DNA from: Pseudomonadota bacterium
Lineage (GTDB): Bacteria; Desulfobacterota; S145-22
Direction: 5' to 3'
Length of the DNA stretch: 51,145 nt
Assembly: GCA_015493505.1 (NCBI GenBank)
Contig: WGDA01000168.1
Location: 1-51,145 of the forward strand
Below the pieces are notes generated by a model, which made no database searches, was not told the origin of the DNA, and saw only the letters and a program-made list of their open reading frames with translations. Each line of letters begins with the position of its first letter. Within the stretch, counting starts at the first letter, position 1. Shown piece after piece: positions 8,422 to 15,771 of this stretch. The translations under genes were made by a program, and so were the position numbers.

Positions 8422-9009
8422 ATGAATCGAAAAGGCTTTACCCTCCTTGAGATCCTGATTGTCGTCGCCATCATCGCGGTTCTGGTAGCCGTTTTGGTTC
8501 CCATCGCCGTCAATCAGATGGAAAAAGCGGACATCACCCGCGCGTGGGCGGATGTCAACGCTATCGAAACCGCTGTTACAAACTTCCGAAGTGACACAAA
8601 GGAATTCCCCACCCGAGACAATAACGGAAATCCAAACATAGAAGATGTCCTGTTCACGGGTGAAACCTGGGCTTCACACGGCGAAACCTTCGCTTCGGGC
8701 GTGGGGTATGGCAGCGACCAAGACCGGATGTGGTATCATTTCAACACCAATGACAATGATCGGTATCCCGCCTGGGACAGCACCACCCTGATCGGCTGGC
8801 ATGGCCCCTATCTGGACAGAGACCCCCTGGATCCCTGGGGGCACATGTATATCCTGTCCACATACGCCATGACCCATCCGTCTGGGGGGACCACCTATTA
8901 CAGTTGGATCCTTTCAGCGGGGCCAAACGGCCGATTTCAGACGGATGACACTGTGGATACCCTTCAGGGAGATGATATCGGGAAATGGATTTATGAATGG
9001 CCTCAGTAA
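8422..9009 (+). CDS. GspG-type pseudopilin 5
   Basis: This 195-residue prepilin has a very short leader, M-N-R-K-G, before FTLLEI. The ATG at 8422 was preferred over the GTG at 8416 because AAGGAA lies at the right distance only for the ATG. The helix is followed by A-V-N-Q-M-E-K-A-D, unlike the K-N-I-D-D turn in paralogues 3 and 4. The C-terminal part contains WHGPYL, DPWGHMY, ILSAGPNG and QGDDIG. The stretch before WHGPYL is extended and rich in Asp and Asn. It is translated from the same run as pseudopilins 3, 4 and 6. Confidence 0.9.
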   Translation: MNRKGFTLLEILIVVAIIAVLVAVLVPIAVNQMEKADITRAWADVNAIETAVTNFRSDTKEFPTRDNNGNPNIEDVLFTGETWASHGETFASGVGYGSDQDRMWYHFNTNDNDRYPAWDSTTLIGWHGPYLDRDPLDPWGHMYILSTYAMTHPSGGTTYYSWILSAGPNGRFQTDDTVDTLQGDDIGKWIYEWPQ

Positions 9010-9049
9010 CGCAACCCCCATTCATATCGGCAGAATATCTCTACGTGAT

Positions 9050-9823
9050 ATGAGAAAGAAATCGCAGAAAGGGTTTACCCTCATTGAGATGATCGCCGCG
9101 CTGGCCATTATGATTACCATCGTGGCCATCGCCGTTCCCATGGCCATCAAGTTCATGGAAGCGCAGGAAATACGGGCGGCACGCACGGAGATGTCTCGAA
9201 TCTTTAATGACATCCTTTTTGGGGACCCTAAAAATGGAACTTTCGGCTTTGTGGGGGATGTTGGAAGCTATCCTAAAAGCATGAAGGATCTGATTGAAAA
9301 CGCGTCGGGCTACACACCCTACCAAACCTGTACGGGAGGCGTGAAATACGGTTGGCATGGCCCCTATTCCCCCGATGGGGAAAACCTCCTGAAAGACCCG
9401 TGGGGGGAAGATTACCTGTATTATAAATACGACCCTTATAATTACCTGATCATCCAATCAAAAGGGCCTGACAGAGAAAAAGGGACATCGGATGACCTCT
9501 ATTATCCTATCAACAAGGAAGAAATCCCAGCTTACGGATCAGTCCTCGTGGAAGTCAAAGATGAGCGGACGACTCCCTCTCCCTTCCCTTTCCCTTTCCC
9601 ACACACTAAAAACCTCTTTGTCCGTCTTTATTACGCTAAAAAAGGAAAAGAGAAATCCAAGGACAAATCCTATAAGGGAAGCCCCGTACTTTTCGATGGA
9701 CAGTTCGTCCATCATGGCCTGCATCTGATTCAACTGCTCGACAACAAAGGGAATATCCTCACATCTACTGTCGCCACGGTTATTCACGGCCAGCAAACCA
9801 TTGTTCATTTAACTATCCGATAG
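9050..9823 (+). CDS. Pseudopilin 6 with C-terminal extension
   Basis: This protein has 257 residues from the ATG at 9050, which gives leader M-R-K-K-S-Q-K-G before FTLIEM. An in-frame ATG at 8993, inside the previous gene, would give a 27-residue leader and cannot be excluded because neither start has a strong ribosome site. The pseudopilin part keeps WHGPYS and DPWGEDY but its end is altered: S-K-G-P-D then SDDLYYP instead of GDDIG. A Pro-Phe linker (PFPFPFP, about 180-186) leads to an extra domain of about 65 residues, rich in beta-type sequence (L-F-V-R-L-Y-Y, L-I-Q-L-L-D-N-K-G-N-I). It may be a tip or adaptor subunit rather than a shaft subunit; this is inference. Confidence 0.8.
   Translation: MRKKSQKGFTLIEMIAALAIMITIVAIAVPMAIKFMEAQEIRAARTEMSRIFNDILFGDPKNGTFGFVGDVGSYPKSMKDLIENASGYTPYQTCTGGVKYGWHGPYSPDGENLLKDPWGEDYLYYKYDPYNYLIIQSKGPDREKGTSDDLYYPINKEEIPAYGSVLVEVKDERTTPSPFPFPFPHTKNLFVRLYYAKKGKEKSKDKSYKGSPVLFDGQFVHHGLHLIQLLDNKGNILTSTVATVIHGQQTIVHLTIR
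9581..9600 (+). repeat. Short CCCTTT-type tandem repeat in pseudopilin 6
   Basis: About three hexanucleotide units of CCCTTT/CCCTTC encode the alternating Pro-Phe linker of pseudopilin 6. Gain or loss of a unit would keep the frame and change linker length by two residues. Confidence 0.6.
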
Positions 9824-9912
9824 AAAAAATACGATATTTCAGCATATTATAATCCTATCATCATAAAATTTCGATATTATCACCAGAACCTACTGATATT
9901 TAAATTTTTTCC

Positions 9913-9940
9913 TTGACAAGTATAAATTTAAGTTTATAAT
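9913..9940 (+). promoter_or_regulatory. Consensus sigma70 promoter with operator-like dyad
   Basis: TTGACA (9913-9918), a 16-base spacer and TATAAT (9935-9940) lie 18 bases before the MerR-like gene. An 18-base imperfect palindrome (9921-9938, one mismatched pair) fills the spacer and enters the -10 box. MerR-family regulators bind dyads between -35 and -10, so this is a plausible autoregulatory operator. The spacer is shorter than the 19-20 bases usual for MerR-activated promoters, so repression fits better than activation. Confidence 0.65.
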
Positions 9941-9958
9941 TGGAGTGAGGGTGCGCAA

Positions 9959-10198
9959 ATGAACACGACGGATGTCCTAAGGCGAACGGGTATTCCAAGG
10001 CAAAAGCTCTATTACCTTGAACAGAAAGGGTATATCTCCCCGCAGAAAATCCGCGTTGGCGAAAAGGTCTTCAGAGAATTCAACGAATCTGACGTTAAAC
10101 TCATCCATTGGATCTGGACCTACCTGAAAGATGGCTTTCGCTATCGTATTGCCTATGAAAAGGCCCTGAAAAAGGTCGGTGACGGGAGAAAAGTGTAA
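9959..10198 (+). CDS. MerR-type HTH regulator, single-domain
   Basis: This 79-residue protein consists of only a MerR winged-helix domain. Residues 1-30 read T-T-D-V-L-R-R-T-G-I-P-R-Q-K-L-Y-Y-L-E-Q with a following G-Y-I-S-P wing. It lacks the dimerising coiled coil and effector domain of classic MerR proteins, so it resembles short MerR_1/HspR- or MlrA-like regulators. It sits between the pseudopilin run and the assembly genes and is directly followed by the PilM-like gene (TAAATG), so it is the first gene of that transcript. A strong promoter with an internal dyad lies just upstream. It probably controls the secretion genes that follow; the signal is unknown. Confidence 0.8.
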   Translation: MNTTDVLRRTGIPRQKLYYLEQKGYISPQKIRVGEKVFREFNESDVKLIHWIWTYLKDGFRYRIAYEKALKKVGDGRKV

Positions 10199-11815
10199 AT
10201 GCCCTTCAGATCGCAAACCATTCTTGGCGTTCAGATTACAAACGATAAAATCCGCCTGGTGGAAGGTAAAAGGGCGGACGTGGCCATTTCCGTCTCGCGA
10301 ACTGAAACTTTTCCTCATGGGCCTGGAAAAGACCTCTACCAGACATTGCGGGAAGCCTTAAAAAGCTCAAAAGTGGAAAAGGTTTGCCTGACGCTTCCTT
10401 CCAACTCTGCCAACCATTTCTTCTTTTCGCTTCCAGCCCTGAAAAAGAAGGACGCGCTCATAGTCGTTGAGAGGGAGCTGGCGCAAACCGCTTCTTTTGC
10501 CGTTGGTGACAGCTTTTTTGACTTTACCATCCCCTCCTCTGACGGAGACGGCCCCCTTGACTACGCGGTACTTTCCGCCAAAAAGAATGAAGTCCTCGCG
10601 ACTATCTCCGAATGTCAACGAGCGGGGAAAAAACCTATCCTTCTCACCAGTTACCCTTTCAGCCTTCAACACCTTCTCCAGGTCGTCATCCCTGAATTCA
10701 GAGACCAAATCTACGCCAGCCTTCACATAGAAGAAGACAAAGGATTCCTCTCCATCTTTAAAAAAGGGACTCTTGTCTTTACGCGCAGTTTTTCACTCAA
10801 AATCAAGGCGCCCATGCCTTCCGATTTTGGAAGCGGTTTCCAGAATGAGATCTCCCCTACCGCGACCCGGATTATCCAGGAGACAAGCCGCTCCCTCCTC
10901 TTCTACAAGCAGCACTCCCACGGCCTCATGGCAAAGGGGATTATCGTCAGCGGCAATATTGCGGATACGGGGACCCTGGAAACCACCATGCAGGATGAGC
11001 TGGGGGTTGAAACCCATTTCCTCTCCCCGGAAGACGGGAAAGGCTTGCTCACCCTGTTAAAGCAAAAGGACAAGCCCTTAACAACCCAGGCGCTCATGGA
11101 ATACGCTGTTCCGTTGGGGCTCATACACGCCTCCACTGAAGACACTCCCAATCTCATCCCGGAAATCATCCTGAAGAAAAAAACCATATTCTGGGGACGG
11201 CTCGCCATGATCATCATCGCCATCATCCTGTTCGGGGGGGCCGCTTTCACGCATCTGACTTTAAGGAGGCAAGCAGCTATACTTCAGGAAGCCGTCACAA
11301 CTCAGGAATCAATCCATAAGAGAATGCTTCCAATCATCGCCGCCATCAAAAAAACGAAGAAAAGCAGGGAAAGATACCAAGCCCTTTCTCAATTTTCGAA
11401 GGGGATTCTCGCCTCCCCCGTTTTCTGGACACCATTCTGGGAAGACGTGAGCCAGATCATCCCAGAAGAGATGGTGATAGACCAGGCGGAATTCGTTCAG
11501 GACACCACTCTTAAAACGACATATAAATATAAATTTACTGGTCAGATCAATTCGCCTTCGGCGGAAAAAGCCCAGGAGGTTTATCAGAAATTCATCGACC
11601 TCCTCTTTTCATCCCCATGTGTCATTGAAGGGACGTTTTCCCCACCGGAAATTCTGCCCGCGAAAACCCGGGTTCAAGTCCAGCCTCCGGCGGGCCACGA
11701 CGTGCTGGGAAGCCTCAAAAGCAAAGTCCAGGAGATCGAACAAAAAGGGGCAAGCCTGGCATATCACCTTCAGGGGAAGCTGCAAACGAAATGCGTCAAT
11801 GGGGGCGGCAAATGA
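10199..11815 (+). CDS. PilM-PilN fusion / GspL-like assembly protein
   Basis: This 538-residue protein starts with an actin-like (PilM/GspL cytoplasmic) domain over about 1-310, then one membrane helix (about 331-353, F-W-G-R-L-A-M-I-I-I-A-I-I). A helical and periplasmic part follows, ending in a ferredoxin-like region (about 415-500, F-W-T-P-F-W-E-D-V-S-Q-I-I-P). In type IV pili the first half is PilM and the second PilN; in type II secretion they are joined as GspL, and in the MSHA system as MshI-like proteins. It links the cytoplasmic ATPase to the periplasmic alignment complex. The start follows the regulator's stop codon directly, with GGGAG ten bases upstream, and the stop overlaps the next start (ATGA). 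Confidence 0.8.
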   Translation: MPFRSQTILGVQITNDKIRLVEGKRADVAISVSRTETFPHGPGKDLYQTLREALKSSKVEKVCLTLPSNSANHFFFSLPALKKKDALIVVERELAQTASFAVGDSFFDFTIPSSDGDGPLDYAVLSAKKNEVLATISECQRAGKKPILLTSYPFSLQHLLQVVIPEFRDQIYASLHIEEDKGFLSIFKKGTLVFTRSFSLKIKAPMPSDFGSGFQNEISPTATRIIQETSRSLLFYKQHSHGLMAKGIIVSGNIADTGTLETTMQDELGVETHFLSPEDGKGLLTLLKQKDKPLTTQALMEYAVPLGLIHASTEDTPNLIPEIILKKKTIFWGRLAMIIIAIILFGGAAFTHLTLRRQAAILQEAVTTQESIHKRMLPIIAAIKKTKKSRERYQALSQFSKGILASPVFWTPFWEDVSQIIPEEMVIDQAEFVQDTTLKTTYKYKFTGQINSPSAEKAQEVYQKFIDLLFSSPCVIEGTFSPPEILPAKTRVQVQPPAGHDVLGSLKSKVQEIEQKGASLAYHLQGKLQTKCVNGGGK

Positions 11816-12447
11816 AAACACAATGGCTTTCCGACCAGCCCGGATGGGTAAAAAGCATCATTCTGGGAACGGGAATCTGCGTGTTTATCGGGCTCATGTA
11901 TTTCCTTGATTTTCGCCCCACGTTTAGAAAAATCAAGCAGGAACAAAACAGGATTGCCGCCCTGACAGTGGAAAACGACGCCTTCAGAAAAGAAATCATC
12001 CATTTCAAAAAACCAACCCCAAAAGAAATTCAGTCCTGGGAATCGCTGTCCGGTTACCTGAGGGAACGCATTCCCAGGGAGAAGGAAACGCTCCTTGCCG
12101 CGCGCCTCCTGGCGGAAAAAGCCGCGCAAAATCAGCTCATGGACGTAACCATTAAAGTCCCCACCGTTTCCGCCTCCTCCCTTGTTATCTCCCAGATTGC
12201 CGGCAAACACCCCACCGTCAAAACTCGGCAAAGTCTCTTCAAGCAATTCGGCATTCAATCTTTTGACATGGAAATGGACTACGTGTCCTCGCTGAAAAGC
12301 AGCCTCGCTTTCCTGGACGCCATCGGAACAAACCCGACGCGCTACCTGGAGACGACCCAGGTAAAAATATCAAAAGACTTCCCCTTTATACGAACCAACG
12401 TCATTATTCGATTCTTTTATGGAGGCCGCTTGAATGTTAAAGAATAA
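11812..12447 (+). CDS. PilO/GspM/MshJ-like alignment protein
   Basis: This protein has 211 residues. A short cytoplasmic N-terminus is followed by one membrane helix (about 13-32) and a coiled coil (F-R-K-I-K-Q-E-Q-N-R-I-A-A-L, about 43-65). A periplasmic domain then carries the F-D-M-E-M-D-Y-x-S-L-K-S-S-L-A-F-L segment typical of PilO second halves. It would dimerise with the PilN half of the preceding protein. The ATG at 11812 overlaps the preceding stop by ATGA and has a G-rich ribosome site; a start 21 bases upstream lies inside the previous gene. Sequence identity in this family is low, so the call rests on size, topology and gene order. Confidence 0.75.
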   Translation: MKTQWLSDQPGWVKSIILGTGICVFIGLMYFLDFRPTFRKIKQEQNRIAALTVENDAFRKEIIHFKKPTPKEIQSWESLSGYLRERIPREKETLLAARLLAEKAAQNQLMDVTIKVPTVSASSLVISQIAGKHPTVKTRQSLFKQFGIQSFDMEMDYVSSLKSSLAFLDAIGTNPTRYLETTQVKISKDFPFIRTNVIIRFFYGGRLNVKE

Positions 12448-13078
12448 AGCGGTAATGACGATCATCTTCCTTCTGCTTGCCGGCGCGATCGCCTATAATG
12501 TCTATTTTTTCTACAAGCGAACCCACCCAGCCGCGCCTCAACCAGTGGTAACCCCTTCCAGCAAGATGGCAAAGACTCCAAAACCAACGGCAGCGACACC
12601 TCGCGCCGCGTCAGCATCGAGCCCCCCGCCGGCATCGTCCGCCGAATCCCAACAAAATAGCAAGACACCCCTTATGGAGAAGGCTGGAACGGTCAACCTG
12701 CGTAAACGCGCGCTTAAAACGGGCTCCTGGGGGCGAAACCCTTTCTTTACCCCTGACGAACTCAGGCAAATTGCCCTGTTAAAAGGGGAAGCAACGGAAA
12801 GCGAAAAGCTGAAAAAGGTGGAAAAAATCCCGGTAAATTTATCTGGAATCATTGAGGTCGAGCATGAAAGAATGGCAATCATCAACAACCGGGTCATGGT
12901 GGAAGGTGAAGAAATCGGGAATATCAAACTTTTGAAGGTGTTACCAGCGGCGGTATGGATCACTGTCGACAACATCAGACGCTGGGTTCCCTTACCGCAG
13001 TCCCAAATCGCCCTGGTGGTACAAGAAACTACCCAACACACTCCTCAAGATTTAAAGAAGAAGGAGAATCAAAAATGA
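12434..13078 (+). CDS. PilP/GspB/MshK-like periplasmic linker protein
   Basis: This protein has 214 residues. An N-terminal membrane helix (about 6-25) is followed by a Pro/Ala/Ser-rich linker (about 32-75) and a small beta domain (about 135-195) reading L-S-G-I-I-E, A-I-I-N-N-R-V, E-G-E-E-I-G-N-I-K and A-A-V-W-I. This is the pattern of the GspB/GspC homology-region domain that binds the secretin N-terminus. G-R-N-P-F-F at about 98 is a conserved PilP/GspB feature. It should span the periplasm between the inner-membrane complex and the secretin. The gene overlaps the preceding one by 14 bases with GGAGG as ribosome site, and overlaps the secretin start by ATGA. Confidence 0.75.
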   Translation: MLKNKAVMTIIFLLLAGAIAYNVYFFYKRTHPAAPQPVVTPSSKMAKTPKPTAATPRAASASSPPPASSAESQQNSKTPLMEKAGTVNLRKRALKTGSWGRNPFFTPDELRQIALLKGEATESEKLKKVEKIPVNLSGIIEVEHERMAIINNRVMVEGEEIGNIKLLKVLPAAVWITVDNIRRWVPLPQSQIALVVQETTQHTPQDLKKKENQK

Positions 13079-14721
13079 AAGTTAGGGCTTTGTCAGGAAT
13101 TCTTCTTTGGTGCGCTTTTTTGATCGTGGGCGGATGCGCGCAGACCCCCACTCATAAATCCGCGACCAGCCCGTTACACCCCATGGAGGCTTCTTCCCCT
13201 CCCGTTCCGCCTCTAAAATCCCTCCCCGCGCTCAGTCCCGCCGTGCCTTCGGAACACGCCCTCATCCCCACAAAGGGGAAAAAGCTTTACACGCTTTCCC
13301 TCCGCAATGCTAACATCCGTGAAGTGCTGTTAGCGTTTGCCAAAAAAGAAGACAAAAACATTATTATCAACCCGGACGTCACGGGAAACGTGACGGTAGA
13401 TATCAAACAACTCACGTTCAAGGAAATCCTCGACCTCATCCTGCCGCCCCTGCATCTCGCTTATAAAATCAAGGAAGGTCGTTTCGTCCATATCTATAAA
13501 CAGAAACCGGTGGGCAGACTTTTCATCTTCAACTATGTTATCAGCGATCGGGAGGGCACCTCGACGCTCTCCGCTTCCACGGGCTCAGATAACAGCTCCG
13601 GCTCCTCCGGAAGCGGAGGATCCAGCAGCGGAGGCGGCACGGGCGGAAGCGGCAGCAGTAACAGCGAATCCACGCTGGACACCAAGGAAGATTTCAAGGT
13701 TTGGGATGATCTGCAAACCGCCATTAAAGGGATGCTCTCCTCAGAAGGGAAACTGATAATAAACAAGACCTCAAACAGTATCTACGTCATCGATTACCCC
13801 TACCAGTTGAAACTCATTTCTCAATACCTGCATTCCATTCAGGCCATCATGCACCGTGAGGTCATGATCGAAGCGGAAATTCTCGAAGTCTATCTGAAAG
13901 ACCAGTATGAAATGGGGATAGACTGGAACAGCGTCTCCGCACTCCTGCCGAATGGATATCATGGAACCTTAGCCGGAGGCGCCACTGTGGCGCAAAACCT
14001 TAGCCCCAACAACGCGCGTTTCCAAATCGGGATTTCCAACAACAAATTTTCGACCCTCATCGACGCGCTGGGCACGCAGGGGGACATCAATGTTTTATCC
14101 AAACCGCGGATATCCACGCTGAACAACCAAAAAGCCATCATCAAGATGGGCAGGGATGATGTTTTCTGGCAGGTAACCGTTGACACGGACCTCCAGACGG
14201 GAATCAAGACGGAAACCACGTCAGCCCAGACCGTGACGGAAGGTGTGATTCTCTCGGTAACGCCTCAGATTGATGGCCAGGGAAATGTGATTATGAACAT
14301 CCAGCCAACTGTTACCGAGAAGGTAGGTGTTTCAGAATCGCGATACGGAGATACCGCGCCCATCATGGATATTCGTGAAACGAACACCATCGTGCGGGTC
14401 AAAAGCGGCCAAACCATCGTGATCGCGGGCCTCATGCGAACGAAAACGGATGAAGAGGTCGAGCAGGTCCCCCTGTTAGGGGATATTCCCCTTATTGGGA
14501 CCCTCTTCAGGCACACCAAACAGGAAGCGAGAAAAACCGAGCTGGTCATCTTGCTCAAACCAACGATCCTGACCCCTTCTCTGATTACCAATATCTCCGC
14601 GAGAGACCGCCAGAGAATGTACGGCACTTACAAGGAAAGAGGATTCAAGCTGGGCGGCAGGCCCTGGAGATATGGCGTTAAAGGAGAAACAAAGGATTTG
14701 AAACCTTTCAGGGGGTTTTAA
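13075..14721 (+). CDS. mshL: Secretin, MshL/PilQ/GspD family
   Basis: This 548-residue outer-membrane channel lipoprotein begins M-K-V-R and has a signal peptide with a lipobox ending V-G-G-C at C21. An STN/secretin N0 domain follows (about 88-150, L-R-N-A-N-I-R-E-V-L-L). A Ser/Gly insertion follows (about 163-202), as seen in MshL-type secretins, then N1-like sequence. The secretin core (about 280-520) has Q-A-I-M-H-R-E-V-M-I-E-A-E-I and the gate-region signature V-P-L-L-G-D-I-P-L-I-G-T-L-F. The ATG at 13075 was chosen because of AAGGAG upstream and because it gives a proper lipoprotein signal; a frame from 12955 reads through the previous gene. It is coupled to that gene by ATGA. Confidence 0.93.
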   Translation: MKVRALSGILLWCAFLIVGGCAQTPTHKSATSPLHPMEASSPPVPPLKSLPALSPAVPSEHALIPTKGKKLYTLSLRNANIREVLLAFAKKEDKNIIINPDVTGNVTVDIKQLTFKEILDLILPPLHLAYKIKEGRFVHIYKQKPVGRLFIFNYVISDREGTSTLSASTGSDNSSGSSGSGGSSSGGGTGGSGSSNSESTLDTKEDFKVWDDLQTAIKGMLSSEGKLIINKTSNSIYVIDYPYQLKLISQYLHSIQAIMHREVMIEAEILEVYLKDQYEMGIDWNSVSALLPNGYHGTLAGGATVAQNLSPNNARFQIGISNNKFSTLIDALGTQGDINVLSKPRISTLNNQKAIIKMGRDDVFWQVTVDTDLQTGIKTETTSAQTVTEGVILSVTPQIDGQGNVIMNIQPTVTEKVGVSESRYGDTAPIMDIRETNTIVRVKSGQTIVIAGLMRTKTDEEVEQVPLLGDIPLIGTLFRHTKQEARKTELVILLKPTILTPSLITNISARDRQRMYGTYKERGFKLGGRPWRYGVKGETKDLKPFRGF

Positions 14722-15771
14722 ATGTACACGGAATTCTACCATTTCAAGGAAAAACCCTTTGGGTTGACGCCCAACCCGGCATACCTCTTCCTCAGTGAGT
14801 CTCACAGAGAGGCGCTCAACCACCTGAACTTCGGCATCCAACAGAAAGAGGGATTCATTCTGATTACGGGAGACGTGGGAACCGGCAAGACCACACTCTG
14901 CAGAAGCCTGTTAAGCCAACTCAAAAAAGGCTATAAAACAGCGTATATCTTCAATCCCGTTTTATCAATCAAAGACCTCCTGAAAAATATCCTTGAAGAA
15001 TTGGGCATCCCCGTGAGAGCCGGACAAACCAAGCGAGACCTCATCGTGGCGCTGAATCAACGCCTCCTTGACTTTTACAAGCAGGGAATAGGCACGGTGC
15101 TCATCATTGATGAGGCTCAGGACCTGTCTATCGAGGTACTCGAAAACATTCGCCTCCTTTCCAACCTGGAAACGACCCGTGACAAATTATTGCAGATCGT
15201 GCTGGTCGGACAGCCAGAGTTAGAAGAAAAACTGGCTCTCCATTCCTTGAGGCAACTGAATCAGAGAATCACCATCCGATACCATCTAAAGGCCCTTTCG
15301 CTGGAAGAAACCCGGGATTACATCCAGCATCGAATCATCATCGCGGGGACATCCGCGTCCGTAAGGTTTGATGCCTCCGCCGTCAAAGTCGTCTATCGGC
15401 TTTCAGGCGGCATCCCCCGCCTCATCAACCAGTTATGCGACCGGGCGCTTTTGGCGGGATATGTAGCCCAGAAGCGAAACATAACGGGCAAACTCGTTAA
15501 GAAGGGCCTTCACAGCCTTCAGCCTAAAAAGCGCTTTCCCCTGAGGATGTTGCAGTGGGTTGGGATTACGGCTGGAATCCTGCTTATCCTGATGGGCGGA
15601 TATCTGGCGTCTCGAATGATTGAATGGCCCGCCCTGAAGACCCAAAAGCATGCCATATCCATTGAGAGCTCCGTATCGAAAGCCGCTCTTAATTCCGCCA
15701 AGGATTCTCGAGCAGAAGCCCGCGCCGGCGGTATGAAAACAGGAGGGACTCCCATCCATGAGTCTCATTGA
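14722..15771 (+). CDS. ExeA/GspA/MshM-type ATPase
   Basis: This 349-residue AAA-family protein has Walker A GDVGTGKTT (about 50-58), Walker B V-L-I-I-D-E-A-Q (about 125-132) and sensor R-Q-L-N-Q-R-I. The opening Y-H-F-K-E-K-P-F-G-L-T-P is diagnostic of ExeA/MshM. A single membrane helix lies near 270-290, followed by a short tail without the peptidoglycan-binding domain that ExeA of Aeromonas carries. ExeA helps insert the secretin through peptidoglycan; MshM occupies the same place in MSHA clusters. The start codon follows the secretin stop directly (AGGGGG ribosome site) and its end overlaps the next gene by 14 bases. Confidence 0.9.
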   Translation: MYTEFYHFKEKPFGLTPNPAYLFLSESHREALNHLNFGIQQKEGFILITGDVGTGKTTLCRSLLSQLKKGYKTAYIFNPVLSIKDLLKNILEELGIPVRAGQTKRDLIVALNQRLLDFYKQGIGTVLIIDEAQDLSIEVLENIRLLSNLETTRDKLLQIVLVGQPELEEKLALHSLRQLNQRITIRYHLKALSLEETRDYIQHRIIIAGTSASVRFDASAVKVVYRLSGGIPRLINQLCDRALLAGYVAQKRNITGKLVKKGLHSLQPKKRFPLRMLQWVGITAGILLILMGGYLASRMIEWPALKTQKHAISIESSVSKAALNSAKDSRAEARAGGMKTGGTPIHESH

